Shown here: positions 28,089 through 37,692 of the stretch, in pieces | Layout: every line of letters starts with the position of its first letter | Numbering within the stretch: the stretch's first letter is position 1 | Origin: Trichomonas vaginalis G3 | Lineage: Eukaryota; Parabasalia; Trichomonadida; Trichomonadidae | Direction of reading: 5' to 3' | Assembly: GCF_026262505.1 (NCBI RefSeq) | Contig: NC_067207.1 | Span: 20,800,082 to 20,864,081, forward strand | Length of the DNA: 64,000 bases | Notes under the pieces: generated by a model | What the model was told of the DNA's origin: nothing | What the model saw: only the letters and a program-made list of their open reading frames with translations | The model's database searches: none | Position numbers and translations under genes: made by a program

Positions 28089-30182
28089 ATGATTAAACAA
28101 CAGCAACCACAGCAACTTAAGGCACAGACCATTACTTACGCCACATATGCATATAATTCAAAGACGGCAGAACAAACACAAAGGTTGAAATATGGAGATT
28201 TGGAGATAGTATTGAAAAATGACCATTTTGAATTCGTTTGCAAGGGTGGTGCAGTGATATCAAATATAAAAGAAATTTTATTTATGAATTCTAAAATTAA
28301 AGGTATAACGGATGATATAACATCAATTCCACCAGAAGAACAAAGATATTACGCATTAAATGCATTTCCTAAAGTTTTGAAGATTGGAAGATTTAATTTA
28401 AATGAGGAATTCATAAAAGGTTTCCTAAATGACATAATGAAGAAAGCAGATAAGGAATATGTGGTAAGTGAGTTAATGAAGAAGGCAAATTTGGTTTATG
28501 TTGATGAAAAAGATAATGAAATTAAAGAAAAGGTTGAATGGTATCATGAATGGACATTTGAGACTTTTAAAGTTAAAGCTGATACAGAATGGGTTTCAGG
28601 ATGTTTAGACCTTAAAGCAGATAAAACTTATGTTAACGATGAGTTAGAGAAGAAAGCAGATAAGGAAAAAGTTATTTCATTCATTAATACTGAGTTAATG
28701 AAGAAAGCTAATATATCATTTGTTAATGAAGAAATAAAACAATCAGAGGTCTATTTTACTCCACCATTTTTAAATTTTATGAAATCATCAGATAAAACCT
28801 TTGATATAGATTCTTTTGAATGGATATGTTTCGATGGAGTGACCATGTATTTATTTTATACAGCTGGAGTGCTTTATTATTTTAAAACAAATGATTTTAA
28901 AAACTATGAATCATTTACTCCATCTGTTTTGAATCCTGATACACGAAAGCCAATCATTAATCCAAGAATTTTATATGTTGAATATAATAACGGTAAATTT
29001 ATGGGAATGATAACGGTTGGAGATGATTTTTGCCCTTGTTATTCATTCGATTGTATCCAATGGTTCAAATGTAATTTAAATCAAGATGCTAAATTTAAAT
29101 ATTCAAATAATCCTATTAGATGCGTTAATAATAAATGGGTACTAATTTATGAAGTCAATCAAATTTTCATTAGTGAGGATGGGATAAATTATTATATGTT
29201 TAGTATGATGTCATCAGATTTGAAAATTGATTATACAAGTAAGTGGTATTACATTAACAACATGTATTTTATCCTACAAAATGATAAAATTTATAGATCA
29301 TCTTCAATACCACAAGGTCAATTTGAACAAATTTTTCAAGCTGATGGAGACATTGAAGCTTTATGTTATGGATCAAATGTTTATGTTCTCGTTTCAGGTG
29401 AAATGGTCTATTCATATCCTGTAAGTTATAACAGACATATTTATTTATCACAAGATTTATCAAATTGGGAATTGGTTTATTCATTCACTCCAAAACTTAC
29501 TCGAAATTATAGATTTACAAATTTATTTTATATTGATGGGTATTTCATTGCTTTAGGATGTGGTGATTTAGTAAATATCAGTAGTGATGGAAGAAACTGG
29601 TCTGAAATCACAAAATTTCAAGATGTTAGAAAAGCAATTTTCAAAAATAATACGTTAATATTGATAACAAGACCAGTTTTAAATACTCACCCAAATTCAA
29701 TATTATATAATAAATTCAATATTCATAATGGATTAAATACAATTCTTGAGATGATTTACCCCATTGGTTCTTTATATATGTCAATGAATTCAACAAATCC
29801 GGCAACAGTTCTGGGTTTCGGTACGTGGAAGCAGATTGTAGATAAATTCTTATACTGTGCTAACTCTTCAAAGCAAACAGGAGGTTCGAAGAAAATTACT
29901 GAAGCAAACCTTCCACCGCACACTCATACAGGAACTACAAACACAACAGGTAATCATTCACATTCAATAACAAAAAGAGGTTATAGAAATCTTGCAGCAG
30001 GTTCGGATAGACAGGGAATGGATAGATATGATATTTCAAGCGACCCAGTAGATTCAAGCGCAGGTATTTTCTGTGGAACCACAGGAAATCATTCACACAC
30101 TTTCACAACAAATCCAACAGGCTCGGGTAAAGATTACATGCCACCATTTATGACTGTATTCGCATGGTATAGAGTTCAATGA
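28089..30182 (+). CDS. Element 1: fibre protein with coiled coil, Asp-box repeats and phage tail-collar domain
   Basis: A whole 697-residue frame. Residues about 100-220 contain repeated ADKxYV / KKAN(L/I) units typical of trimeric phage fibre stalks. Residues 230-540 contain several Asp-box-like turns (SFDCIQW, SEDGINY, SQDLSNW, SSDGRNW), suggesting a beta-propeller as in sialidases and phage head fibres. The last 140 residues match the phage T4 gp12-type collar/receptor-binding tip: YPIGSLYMSMNSTNPATVLG, then GTWKQIVDKF, histidine pairs HTHT and HSHS (possible metal site), and a YMPPFMTVFAWYRVQ ending. It probably forms a trimeric spike that binds a cell-surface glycan. Such a tip in a eukaryotic element implies acquisition from a bacteriophage or prophage. 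Confidence 0.85.
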   Translation: MIKQQQPQQLKAQTITYATYAYNSKTAEQTQRLKYGDLEIVLKNDHFEFVCKGGAVISNIKEILFMNSKIKGITDDITSIPPEEQRYYALNAFPKVLKIGRFNLNEEFIKGFLNDIMKKADKEYVVSELMKKANLVYVDEKDNEIKEKVEWYHEWTFETFKVKADTEWVSGCLDLKADKTYVNDELEKKADKEKVISFINTELMKKANISFVNEEIKQSEVYFTPPFLNFMKSSDKTFDIDSFEWICFDGVTMYLFYTAGVLYYFKTNDFKNYESFTPSVLNPDTRKPIINPRILYVEYNNGKFMGMITVGDDFCPCYSFDCIQWFKCNLNQDAKFKYSNNPIRCVNNKWVLIYEVNQIFISEDGINYYMFSMMSSDLKIDYTSKWYYINNMYFILQNDKIYRSSSIPQGQFEQIFQADGDIEALCYGSNVYVLVSGEMVYSYPVSYNRHIYLSQDLSNWELVYSFTPKLTRNYRFTNLFYIDGYFIALGCGDLVNISSDGRNWSEITKFQDVRKAIFKNNTLILITRPVLNTHPNSILYNKFNIHNGLNTILEMIYPIGSLYMSMNSTNPATVLGFGTWKQIVDKFLYCANSSKQTGGSKKITEANLPPHTHTGTTNTTGNHSHSITKRGYRNLAAGSDRQGMDRYDISSDPVDSSAGIFCGTTGNHSHTFTTNPTGSGKDYMPPFMTVFAWYRVQ

Positions 30183-30277
30183 ACGCTCAATGTTTGTGAA
30201 ACAAACTTTAGAACGGACTGAAAGTCCTGAGCTCCAAAAGAGCAAACGGCATAATTTAAATTTTTATTTTAGTATAA

Positions 30278-30442
30278 ATGAAGATTCTACAAGCTCAAAA
30301 TTTACCACGAATCATAACAAGGGAGGAAATGATAAAAATGATGCAAGAACATGTTAAAAATAACAAACCACTAAAACTGAGAAAATGTGGTTATGCAGTA
30401 ATGATGGAAAGAGAGATGTTGTCGAAGAGGAATAAAAATTAA
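30278..30442 (+). CDS. Element 1: small basic protein
   Basis: A 54-residue frame starting ATAAATG, methionine- and lysine-rich (ITREEMIKMMQEHV, PLKLRKCGYAVMMERE). Short basic peptides occur in adenoviruses and Polintons as core proteins, but I recognise no family. The upstream T-rich run and ATAAATG start match the other plus-strand genes of this element, which is the main support. Confidence 0.45.
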   Translation: MKILQAQNLPRIITREEMIKMMQEHVKNNKPLKLRKCGYAVMMEREMLSKRNKN

Positions 30443-30830
30443 ATTTGGATTGAGTTTAAAAATTCATCTTTATTAAATTCATCTCTCCAACCAATTTATT
30501 TATTCTATTAAATTCTTTTATTTTTACTTCACTCAGTTTAAGGATTGAACGGTAAGTTTCTAATTTTTTCGATTATTTCTTTATCGTTTTCAACCCCACC
30601 GCATTGTGGCTTCTTTTTGTAATAGCATATTTTGATTTAATCTGTTTAGTTTCTTTTATATTCATTGTCTGGACTTCTTGACTGCTTTGTTGTCACTCAT
30701 TTCTTACGAAATAAAAAAATTAAATATTATTTAAATATAATGGAGTAATAAAATAAATCGGAATTTCTATTAATTTCTTGTTAACCTCAACTAATGCATT
30801 GCCGTTAATATATCTAACAAATTCAGCTAT
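30443..30830. other. Element 1: AT-rich spacer with minus-strand remnants
   Basis: Short lysine-rich minus-strand frames starting near 30700 are likely remnants of a small gene. This is where the plus-strand structural block meets the minus-strand replication block. Confidence 0.35.
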
Positions 30831-30839
30831 TGTGTCAAA

Positions 30840-32146
30840 TCTTCGTCTTCTTTTTTGTCATTGATTTATCAGTTTTTCCATAATCAAGATTGAATCAAAA
30901 CTTTATCCCCCTGTTTAAAATTCATGAGCCCCGAATTTAATTTGTTCACGTTTAACATCATTCAACCTTTCCATTTGCTTTCTAATATATTCCCATTCTT
31001 TTGAAATATCATTTTTCATTTCCACCGGTTTCATGTTTATTGTTCTATGCCATGTATTATTGTAATAATATACTAACTGCTGTATGATGGAGTCATGATT
31101 TCCATCCCAGTATATCTGACCGTTAACCCTAACGCATCTCTAAGAGTTCTCATTACCGCATCAACTATTTTATTATGAAACGTATATGGAGAGGATGAAA
31201 AGTAAAAATTAATTTGTGGGAAATAATGAGCCATAGCTGCCTGAAATCCTTTATCACCATCACCCTGATATTATCTACTCTTTCATGATCAAGTAAGTAT
31301 TGAATAGCTCTTCTTGTTTCCTGTTCTGTTTTCCCTTTCACCGGAATGCAATATAAATATCTAGTGTTAATGTTAATGGCAAATAAATAAGTAACGTTTC
31401 CTTTTGAATATTCTAAATGATCGATTTCGTATGAATATGGATATGGAGCAAATGAAGGGCGACTAAATTTTCCTTTAACGGTTGAATTTTTGGTCAATTG
31501 GTTTATTTAATATCTTGAAATCCTTTTTAAAATCTTTTTGTTTCTTTAATGTTTGAAATGGATATAATAAAGTGAATGATGAAGGATTAACTGAAGGAGG
31601 AGGCGGTTTTGGTGTTGCAGGTACTGTCGTTAGAGGTTTTGGTGTTGCAAGTGGTTTAATTTTATCTGCTTTGATTTTGGATGATGAAGTTTTGGAATTC
31701 ATTCCTTCCTTCATTAATTCTGGATGTATTCTATTCATTTGTTTTAAATGCTGTATATAAAGGTTTAATATACTTTCCCGCTTCGAGTTTATGTTGAAGG
31801 ATGAATTCCAAAAGTTGATCTTCATTTAAAGTCGGGCTGAATATGGTTTAACTAATGAATCATAAATTAAAGCTTGTGCTTCATTTATGGTCTGAAGGAC
31901 CTGGGCGTTTTGCACCTTTTGTTTTTGCTCCTTTTGCTTTTGCGGCTCAGGATTATATAATTTATATAATTCATCAATATCTTCTTCTGTTAATACTTTA
32001 TTTTTAAAATCTTTCAATTGTTTAAGTTGTGATTTAGTTTTTCCCTTTGAATATTCATTATTTTTAATTTTGTCTTTAATTTTAGAAATTATTTTATTAT
32101 GATATTTCAAAATTTCATTTTCATAATATGGATAATAATATTCCAT
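30840..32146 (-). pseudogene. Element 1: retroviral-type integrase region
   Basis: The downstream part (about 30900-31500) carries the integrase core: YSYEIDHLEY with the first catalytic aspartate and the strand TYLFAININTRYLY, then a VIKDF segment, then SSPYTFHNK-like and YYYNNTWHRTI segments typical of Polinton c-integrases. Upstream lie a proline-rich linker (ATPKPPPP) and a lysine-rich coiled region starting at 32146 (MEYYYPYYENEILKYHNK), which may be its N-terminal part or a separate gene. The enzyme inserts the element and makes the 6-bp duplication. The region is broken. Confidence 0.75.
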
Positions 32147-32149
32147 ATC

Positions 32150-32549
32150 ATCACCCGTATATATTATTATATTTTTTGGAGATATGATTTTAATTCATAA
32201 TAACTAAGAATTTTTGATTAAGTACTAAATCATCAATTAAATTTTCTAAATCTGAGTTATCCATTTATATAAAAATAAAATAAATGTTTTAAGGGTACCC
32301 ACCTCTTTGAATCATAGTATCAAAAACATCATTAACGGTTCCTTTTGTCTCTTCTGTGGCATTTTATTAAATAAATGGCATACAACATCCATTTTCACAA
32401 CACACAGCCTTAGTGTGTGCTCCTGTTAATGCAGTCTTACCAATTGTTAAGCGAGTCATTGACCCATTTTTAAGTTGTAAATTAATATTCTGACCATCAA
32501 ATATCACTTATCATTTATTATTTCCAAATAATTTTTAGGTGTTAATTGT
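32150..32549 (-). other. Element 1: short minus-strand frames of unknown nature
   Basis: A 24-codon frame begins at an ATAAATG on the minus strand near 32265. A cysteine-rich stretch (TRLTIGKTALTGAHTKAVCC followed by ENGCCMPFI) lies around 32370-32470. Either could be a small gene fossil. No family recognised. Confidence 0.3.
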
Positions 32550-35500
32550 TTATTTTGTCGTAAAACTAACTCCTTTCATTTTTTGTGCAATCTTTTTAAA
32601 ATCACTTCCATCAATTGAACCGTTGAATGATGTATAACACTTGGGGCATAAAGCAACCATGTTATCACCTTGTTTCTCAATTGCTAAACCCAATAACTTC
32701 TTCTCATGTGCTTTTTCTTCAGCTTTATTCTTTAATTTAGGTTTAAATTTCTCATTAAAACAAAAGAAATCAAAAGGTGCGAATTTGTAAATGTTTTTAT
32801 CATAAAATTGTTTATCAGTAACAATTGCTTGAAATGCTTGAGTGTTAGGAAGATTTGGGTCGCCAGCGATTGCCCAATAAGATGAATCAGTATCACCTTC
32901 AATGAAATGAAAACGATTAACATTCATGCATTTATACATAAAATCATAAATGAAAACCAAATACCAGTATTTGCGTTATCTAAAGTGAAGAATGCCTCTT
33001 GTAAACATGTATCACATCTATAAAATCTATCTTTAAGCATCACTTGATACGTATCTTCACCTATTTCTCTTATGTTTTTAAACTTATTTGACATACATGC
33101 AACGCGTGCCTTCTGTGCATTCATTATTTTAGTCTTTGCGTAATTTTGTGTATTCATTGCATCGTAACCATATGATCCATTAAGTGAAATCTTGCAAAAT
33201 AAACTTTTTCCTTTATTTCCTTCTAATTCAGCCTTTTGTCTTTCGTTCATAAATTCGTTCGCAAATTCATTAAAGCAAGTGTTTTTTCGTAAATGTTAAA
33301 ATTGATTGAATATCATCAATGATAAAATGAAATCTGTCTATTAGATACCAAAGATAATAAGAAGAAAATGGTTGATATTGGTTGTGTGTTGATGCTAACT
33401 GAGTTAATTTTCTCTGTTTCTGGTCAACTGGTAGATTGTTTGATTTCATGTAATTATACATAAAACTGCCAATTGTTTTTTCATCTGTGATAATATCTAA
33501 GTTTCTTATTATTGGTAAAAAGTTTATGTAATCATTAATGTATTTTTCATCAATGTGACCCTTTACTTCAGCCACGAATAAAGTATTTTTCTTTCTAATA
33601 ATTCCCAGTGCTTTTGCTTTCTTTGTTGCTGTATCACAAATGATAACACCATTCAATCTTCCCGGCATATACATTTTATGGTCAGTATATTGAATGAAAT
33701 CATGAGGATTAGATGAAAATGATGAAGGATATAATGAATTAAAATCAACTCCAACGAAATGAGTCATAATGTTGGTGGTGTCCTCATTTGATACAGTTTT
33801 AGTTTCTGGATTATATGAAAGTTTATTAATGTGCGTGATTCCTTTAAGATTAACACGATGTTGAACATTTGATAGACCACCAGTAATTCCATTACGGAGA
33901 ATGTGATAAGCTTCAACTGAATCTAAAGTCATTGGTAAATTATTTTTTAATGTATAATTTCTTAAATTGATTCTTAAACGTTGAACATCTTCATCTTTAT
34001 TTGATTTTACAACATTGCAATAACAACACATTAACTGACAATTTTCTTTGGTATGTGGTTTTTCATTATCGATTCTATCTAATGTTGGTTTATTAGCATA
34101 TGTAAACGCTTTACCACACATTTTGCATTTAGATGAAAGGATTAAATCGTGATAGTATTGATAGTCATCCATTGAAACATTGTTTTTAGTATCCCTTTCT
34201 GCTTTTTCATCTTGTTTCTTATATGATTCAATTTTATATTTCCAATACTTTTTCGTTAATTCAAAACTTGATTCCACATTTTCTTCTTCTGGATATGTTT
34301 CGTTAGGATTGAAGTTCTTATATGCTAACGCGTAACGAATCATTGATGCATTCGATGATAAAGAAAGATTATGAAGCATGTCAATTTTATAAACAAATGT
34401 TTCTTCAATAATTTTATCAATTGGGTCAATCATAATTTCAACGTCTTTATTGCAATAATGAATAAAATATTCTAATCTATTCTCAAAATTTTTAGCATCA
34501 TTGAGATATATTTGATAATCTGAATCGGATATAGTTTCTTGAGTTAATGCTGAATAAAATGAATCTTTCGTGAATGGTTCCTTTTTATATAATTCATCTT
34601 CGTAATTCTCCCATGTGATGAATTGATAAGGGAAAAAGGATTTAACACGTGATTTATTGTTTCCGAAATCTTGAGTGAATTGGTCTAATGTCCCACCCGC
34701 TATATAATTTCTGATGTCAATAAATCTTAATTCATATGGATAGTTTGTTTTCTTTACAATGATTTGCTTAAATTGTGAAGATGAACCCAGCATTGATTTT
34801 ATTTTCCATTTTGCAGTGTTTAAATCACGAAGAATTAAATTTAAATCAAACTTTCCCGAATTAAAACCTATGATATTCACTTTATTAAATTCTTCATCTA
34901 GAAGTTCTTTAAATGCTTCCTTTTGTTTCTCATTTAATGTATGAGACAAAGTCCCCGCCGTTTGGTCCGTTTGCGGCTTCATTAATTCTTCATATTGTTC
35001 AATATTTGATTTAGCAACTAATGAACAGGTTGAAAATAAAAACTCAATCCAATCAGAAATAAAAGAATCACTCGAAGTTAAGCAAAAATTCCTCGTAAAT
35101 GTTTTATCACGGTCTACGACCTCGCCGCTTTGCGGCTTTATTTTGACAGTTGATGATACCATAAATGGTTTTAAGATAAGCGTTCAAAGTTGCACATTCA
35201 GAAAGTTGAAGTTCTTCTTTAGTCTCTAATGTTTCGAAGTCAAAAGTAATATAATATCTTGTTGGTTTATAATATTCCTGCAAATTATGTGCTAATAGCC
35301 ATTGATATATCTTCTGTTTCGTGATATGTGGTGCATATGGTTGTTGTGTGTTTTGCAATTGAACGTCTTGAATTAATCTTCCATTATTTTCTTTACATTT
35401 CTCACAATGTTTTAAAAATCTTCTTTGGTTTTTCCTTTCTGGATCATCACGGATAGAATATACTTCTTCTTTGCAAAAGGGCAAACTTTATATCCTGTGA

Positions 35501-35873
35501 GTGCTTCAACGTCTGTAATTCTGTCAGCGTGAAGTTTTCCACATGGACTCTGTGTTAATAAAATATTTACTGTTTCAAATTCTGGATCTATCATTATTGA
35601 TTCCACTAATGGAAAGTCTACCTTATTTATGTCTACGTCTTCTGGTTGAGGATCACAATAATAAAAATCAATATTAACGTTTAACATTCTTGCTAACCTC
35701 TCACTTTCTGATGAAATGGCAAACCCTTCATATGCATCTATTGCTTCGTTTAAATAGCTTCTACGAGTTTTAGGATTAACACCATCAGGAATGTTATAGA
35801 AGCGTTTAAATAACCTTCTACCTTCTGCTCTAATTTGATTATCATTCATTTTAGCTGTTTCGTTTTTGTTCAT
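32550..35873 (-). pseudogene. Element 1: protein-primed DNA polymerase B with HNH-type insert
   Basis: Family-B motifs occur in order on the minus strand: exonuclease I (YYITFDFETLE), exonuclease II (NIIGFNSGKFDLNL), exonuclease III (YCNKDVE), polymerase A (GVDFNSLYPSS), polymerase B (LNGSYGYDAMN) and polymerase C (GDTDSSYW). Between exonuclease III and motif A sits a zinc-type HNH module: CKMCGKAF, then PTLDRIDN, H, NCQLMCCYCN and K. The N-terminal part (from 35873) is helical with an HxxR/cysteine-containing end. Protein-primed PolB replicates linear DNA with terminal repeats. The region is broken at several points. Confidence 0.88.
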
Positions 35874-36026
35874 TTATGTAAGAATAAAAAATTAAAAAAT
35901 AAATAAAAATAAAGTTTATTTTTTTAAAGTCCGAGACTCAGAGAGTCCAGGGCTAAAGTCCATAAAATGAATTAAGAACACATAAATTTTTATCATCTGC
36001 GACGTGACGAATACATTTTAATTTAC

Positions 36027-37064
36027 TCAAGAATGCGTACCTGATACATTAAATCTAATTCCTGTCTTATTTAATTTCACAACTTTGAAAAGGAATGTAT
36101 GAATAGCTATAAAATGATGAGATGATGTTTTATGGGTTGCTTCCATTTTTTCTGAAATAAATGAATAAATATAATGTTTATAAGTTTTCATATCTTTTAT
36201 GTTCTTAATAACGAATGGTATAGACCTTTCAACTTCGTCTTCCTTCGGTGCTGTTCTTTCATATGAAACATTATTGGTATCTTCAATAATGAAACCACAA
36301 TCGCATAAAATTTTATATGTACCAATTGTTTCTTTTGATATTTTATCTAACAAATCAAAAACTTTATCAACACCTGTACATTTATTTAAATAATAATTTG
36401 TGTAAATATCATGGTCTTCTTTCTTAATCGTATTTGTTGCATATGTTACATTTTTCAGTGCTTTTTTGAATTTTTCAGAATCAAGAGGAGGTGAAAGTAG
36501 GATACAGGGGTATTCTTCATTATCAATAAATTGTAACTTATGTTTACGAATAAATTTAGTACCTTCTTCTGAAAGTGTTTCGTCTATTTCACCATCTAAT
36601 AAATTTTGTGTTGATTCTGAGACATAATTTTTATATCTTTCTTCATGAGATTTCTGAACTGCTGATTCTGAAGCTGGGATATTCATTAAACCCTCTACTT
36701 CATTTTCATTATATTTTTCAACTTCTCTTAATTCCTTAATTTTTTCATCTATTTCATCTCTTATTTTTTCCAGTCTTTCAATTTCATCATATTCATCATC
36801 TTTAATCCGTTCTTCATAATATTCAGGGAAAACATCAGGTTCTTTAGGTTTTTCTTCTTCAGATGTGGGATATAAGAAATTTATAACATCATCTTTATTC
36901 ATTTTTCCATCATAATCAAACTCATTTAAAAACTCCGCGAATTTTTGACAATTTCTTAAATAATATTTATTAACCTCATAACCCGCCTCCTCTAATATAT
37001 CCTTTATTTCCTCATTTGTGAATCCTAATTTTTTAACGTTGTTAGTTTTGACACTCATTTTCAT
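36027..37064 (-). CDS. Element 1: 345-residue charged protein at the right end
   Basis: A whole minus-strand frame beginning inside the right terminal repeat, so the repeat may supply its promoter and first codons. It has a helical N-terminus, an acidic coiled coil at about residues 85-125 (DDEYDEIERLEKIRDEIDEKI), a C(x)1C-containing middle (ILCDCGFII) and a basic histidine-rich end (TSSHHFIAIHTFLFKVVKL). No family is recognised; a terminal-protein role is possible because protein-primed polymerases need one, but nothing in the sequence proves it. Confidence 0.55.
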   Translation of the reverse strand: MKMSVKTNNVKKLGFTNEEIKDILEEAGYEVNKYYLRNCQKFAEFLNEFDYDGKMNKDDVINFLYPTSEEEKPKEPDVFPEYYEERIKDDEYDEIERLEKIRDEIDEKIKELREVEKYNENEVEGLMNIPASESAVQKSHEERYKNYVSESTQNLLDGEIDETLSEEGTKFIRKHKLQFIDNEEYPCILLSPPLDSEKFKKALKNVTYATNTIKKEDHDIYTNYYLNKCTGVDKVFDLLDKISKETIGTYKILCDCGFIIEDTNNVSYERTAPKEDEVERSIPFVIKNIKDMKTYKHYIYSFISEKMEATHKTSSHHFIAIHTFLFKVVKLNKTGIRFNVSGTHS

Positions 37065-37350
37065 ACAAATTAAAAAAATAAATTATTCAAAAATGTAAGA
37101 CATGAATTTTTAAAGTTTATTTTTTTATTTTTTTTATTTTTTTTATTTCATTATGTATGGGTTGAGTGTAAATGTCTTACAATTTTGAAAATTTTTTAAA
37201 TCTTGATTTATTCAAAAACGTAAGAATAAAAACCGTAAGAATCATACATTTTTTACTTCATATGTTAAAAAAAATGATACAAAATCGCTCGATATTGTAT
37301 GAATTCTTACGTTTACAAAAAAAGTCACAAAACCCGCATCATATACTACT
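37052..37350. repeat. Right terminal inverted repeat of element 1
   Basis: Inverted copy of 20937-21235, apparently identical over 299 bp. Confidence 0.92.
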
Positions 37351-37356
37351 TGAGCT
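37351..37356. other. Target-site duplication, right copy
   Basis: TGAGCT, matching 20931-20936, directly after the right terminal repeat. Confidence 0.9.
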
Positions 37357-37692
37357 TAAGACTTATTTTTATTCATAGTAATTCGAAATATTTATTGCAT
37401 ACTTAGTATTAAGCCCATATGAGTAATGATGCTTAAATATATGAAAAATAGAATATCGACAACAAATATCATTGATAACTGAACAATACAAGCAAAATAA
37501 TTGAGATCATACTATATTCTGATTAGATTTTGATTGGCAAAGCATGAAACACAATTATTTTTTTGGCTTATTTTATAAATTTGCAAATAAACCAGTGAAA
37601 ACAGAGTTTTCTTTTATTAAATCAATTATCAAATATTTTTCTTCATTTTCTCTGTTGGCTATGTCCTCTCATCGTTTAGAAAAAGAATAAAA
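37357..37692. other. Intergenic, no gene seen
   Basis: AT-rich spacer between the Polinton and the ankyrin gene. CTCATCGTTTAG at about 37668 is the nearest initiator-like motif before ATG 37693. Removing the element would place the Pmp gene end about 540 bases from this gene. Confidence 0.5.

Larger units (their letters stand above)
20937..37350. mobile_element. Polinton/Maverick element 1, full length, genes partly decayed
   Basis: A 16,414-bp element bounded by 299-bp terminal inverted repeats and a 6-bp target duplication, starting with AG as Polintons do. Plus-strand genes include a small amphipathic protein, a capsid-like gene, the packaging ATPase, unknown structural genes and a fibre; minus-strand genes include integrase and protein-primed DNA polymerase B. 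That combination is diagnostic of Polintons, which integrate via a retrovirus-type integrase and encode virion proteins. I did not identify the adenovirus-type maturation protease. The coding part is broken, with roughly ten or more disruptions, while several frames (fibre, 300-residue protein, terminal 345-residue protein) look whole. Identical termini imply a recent arrival. Confidence 0.93.
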
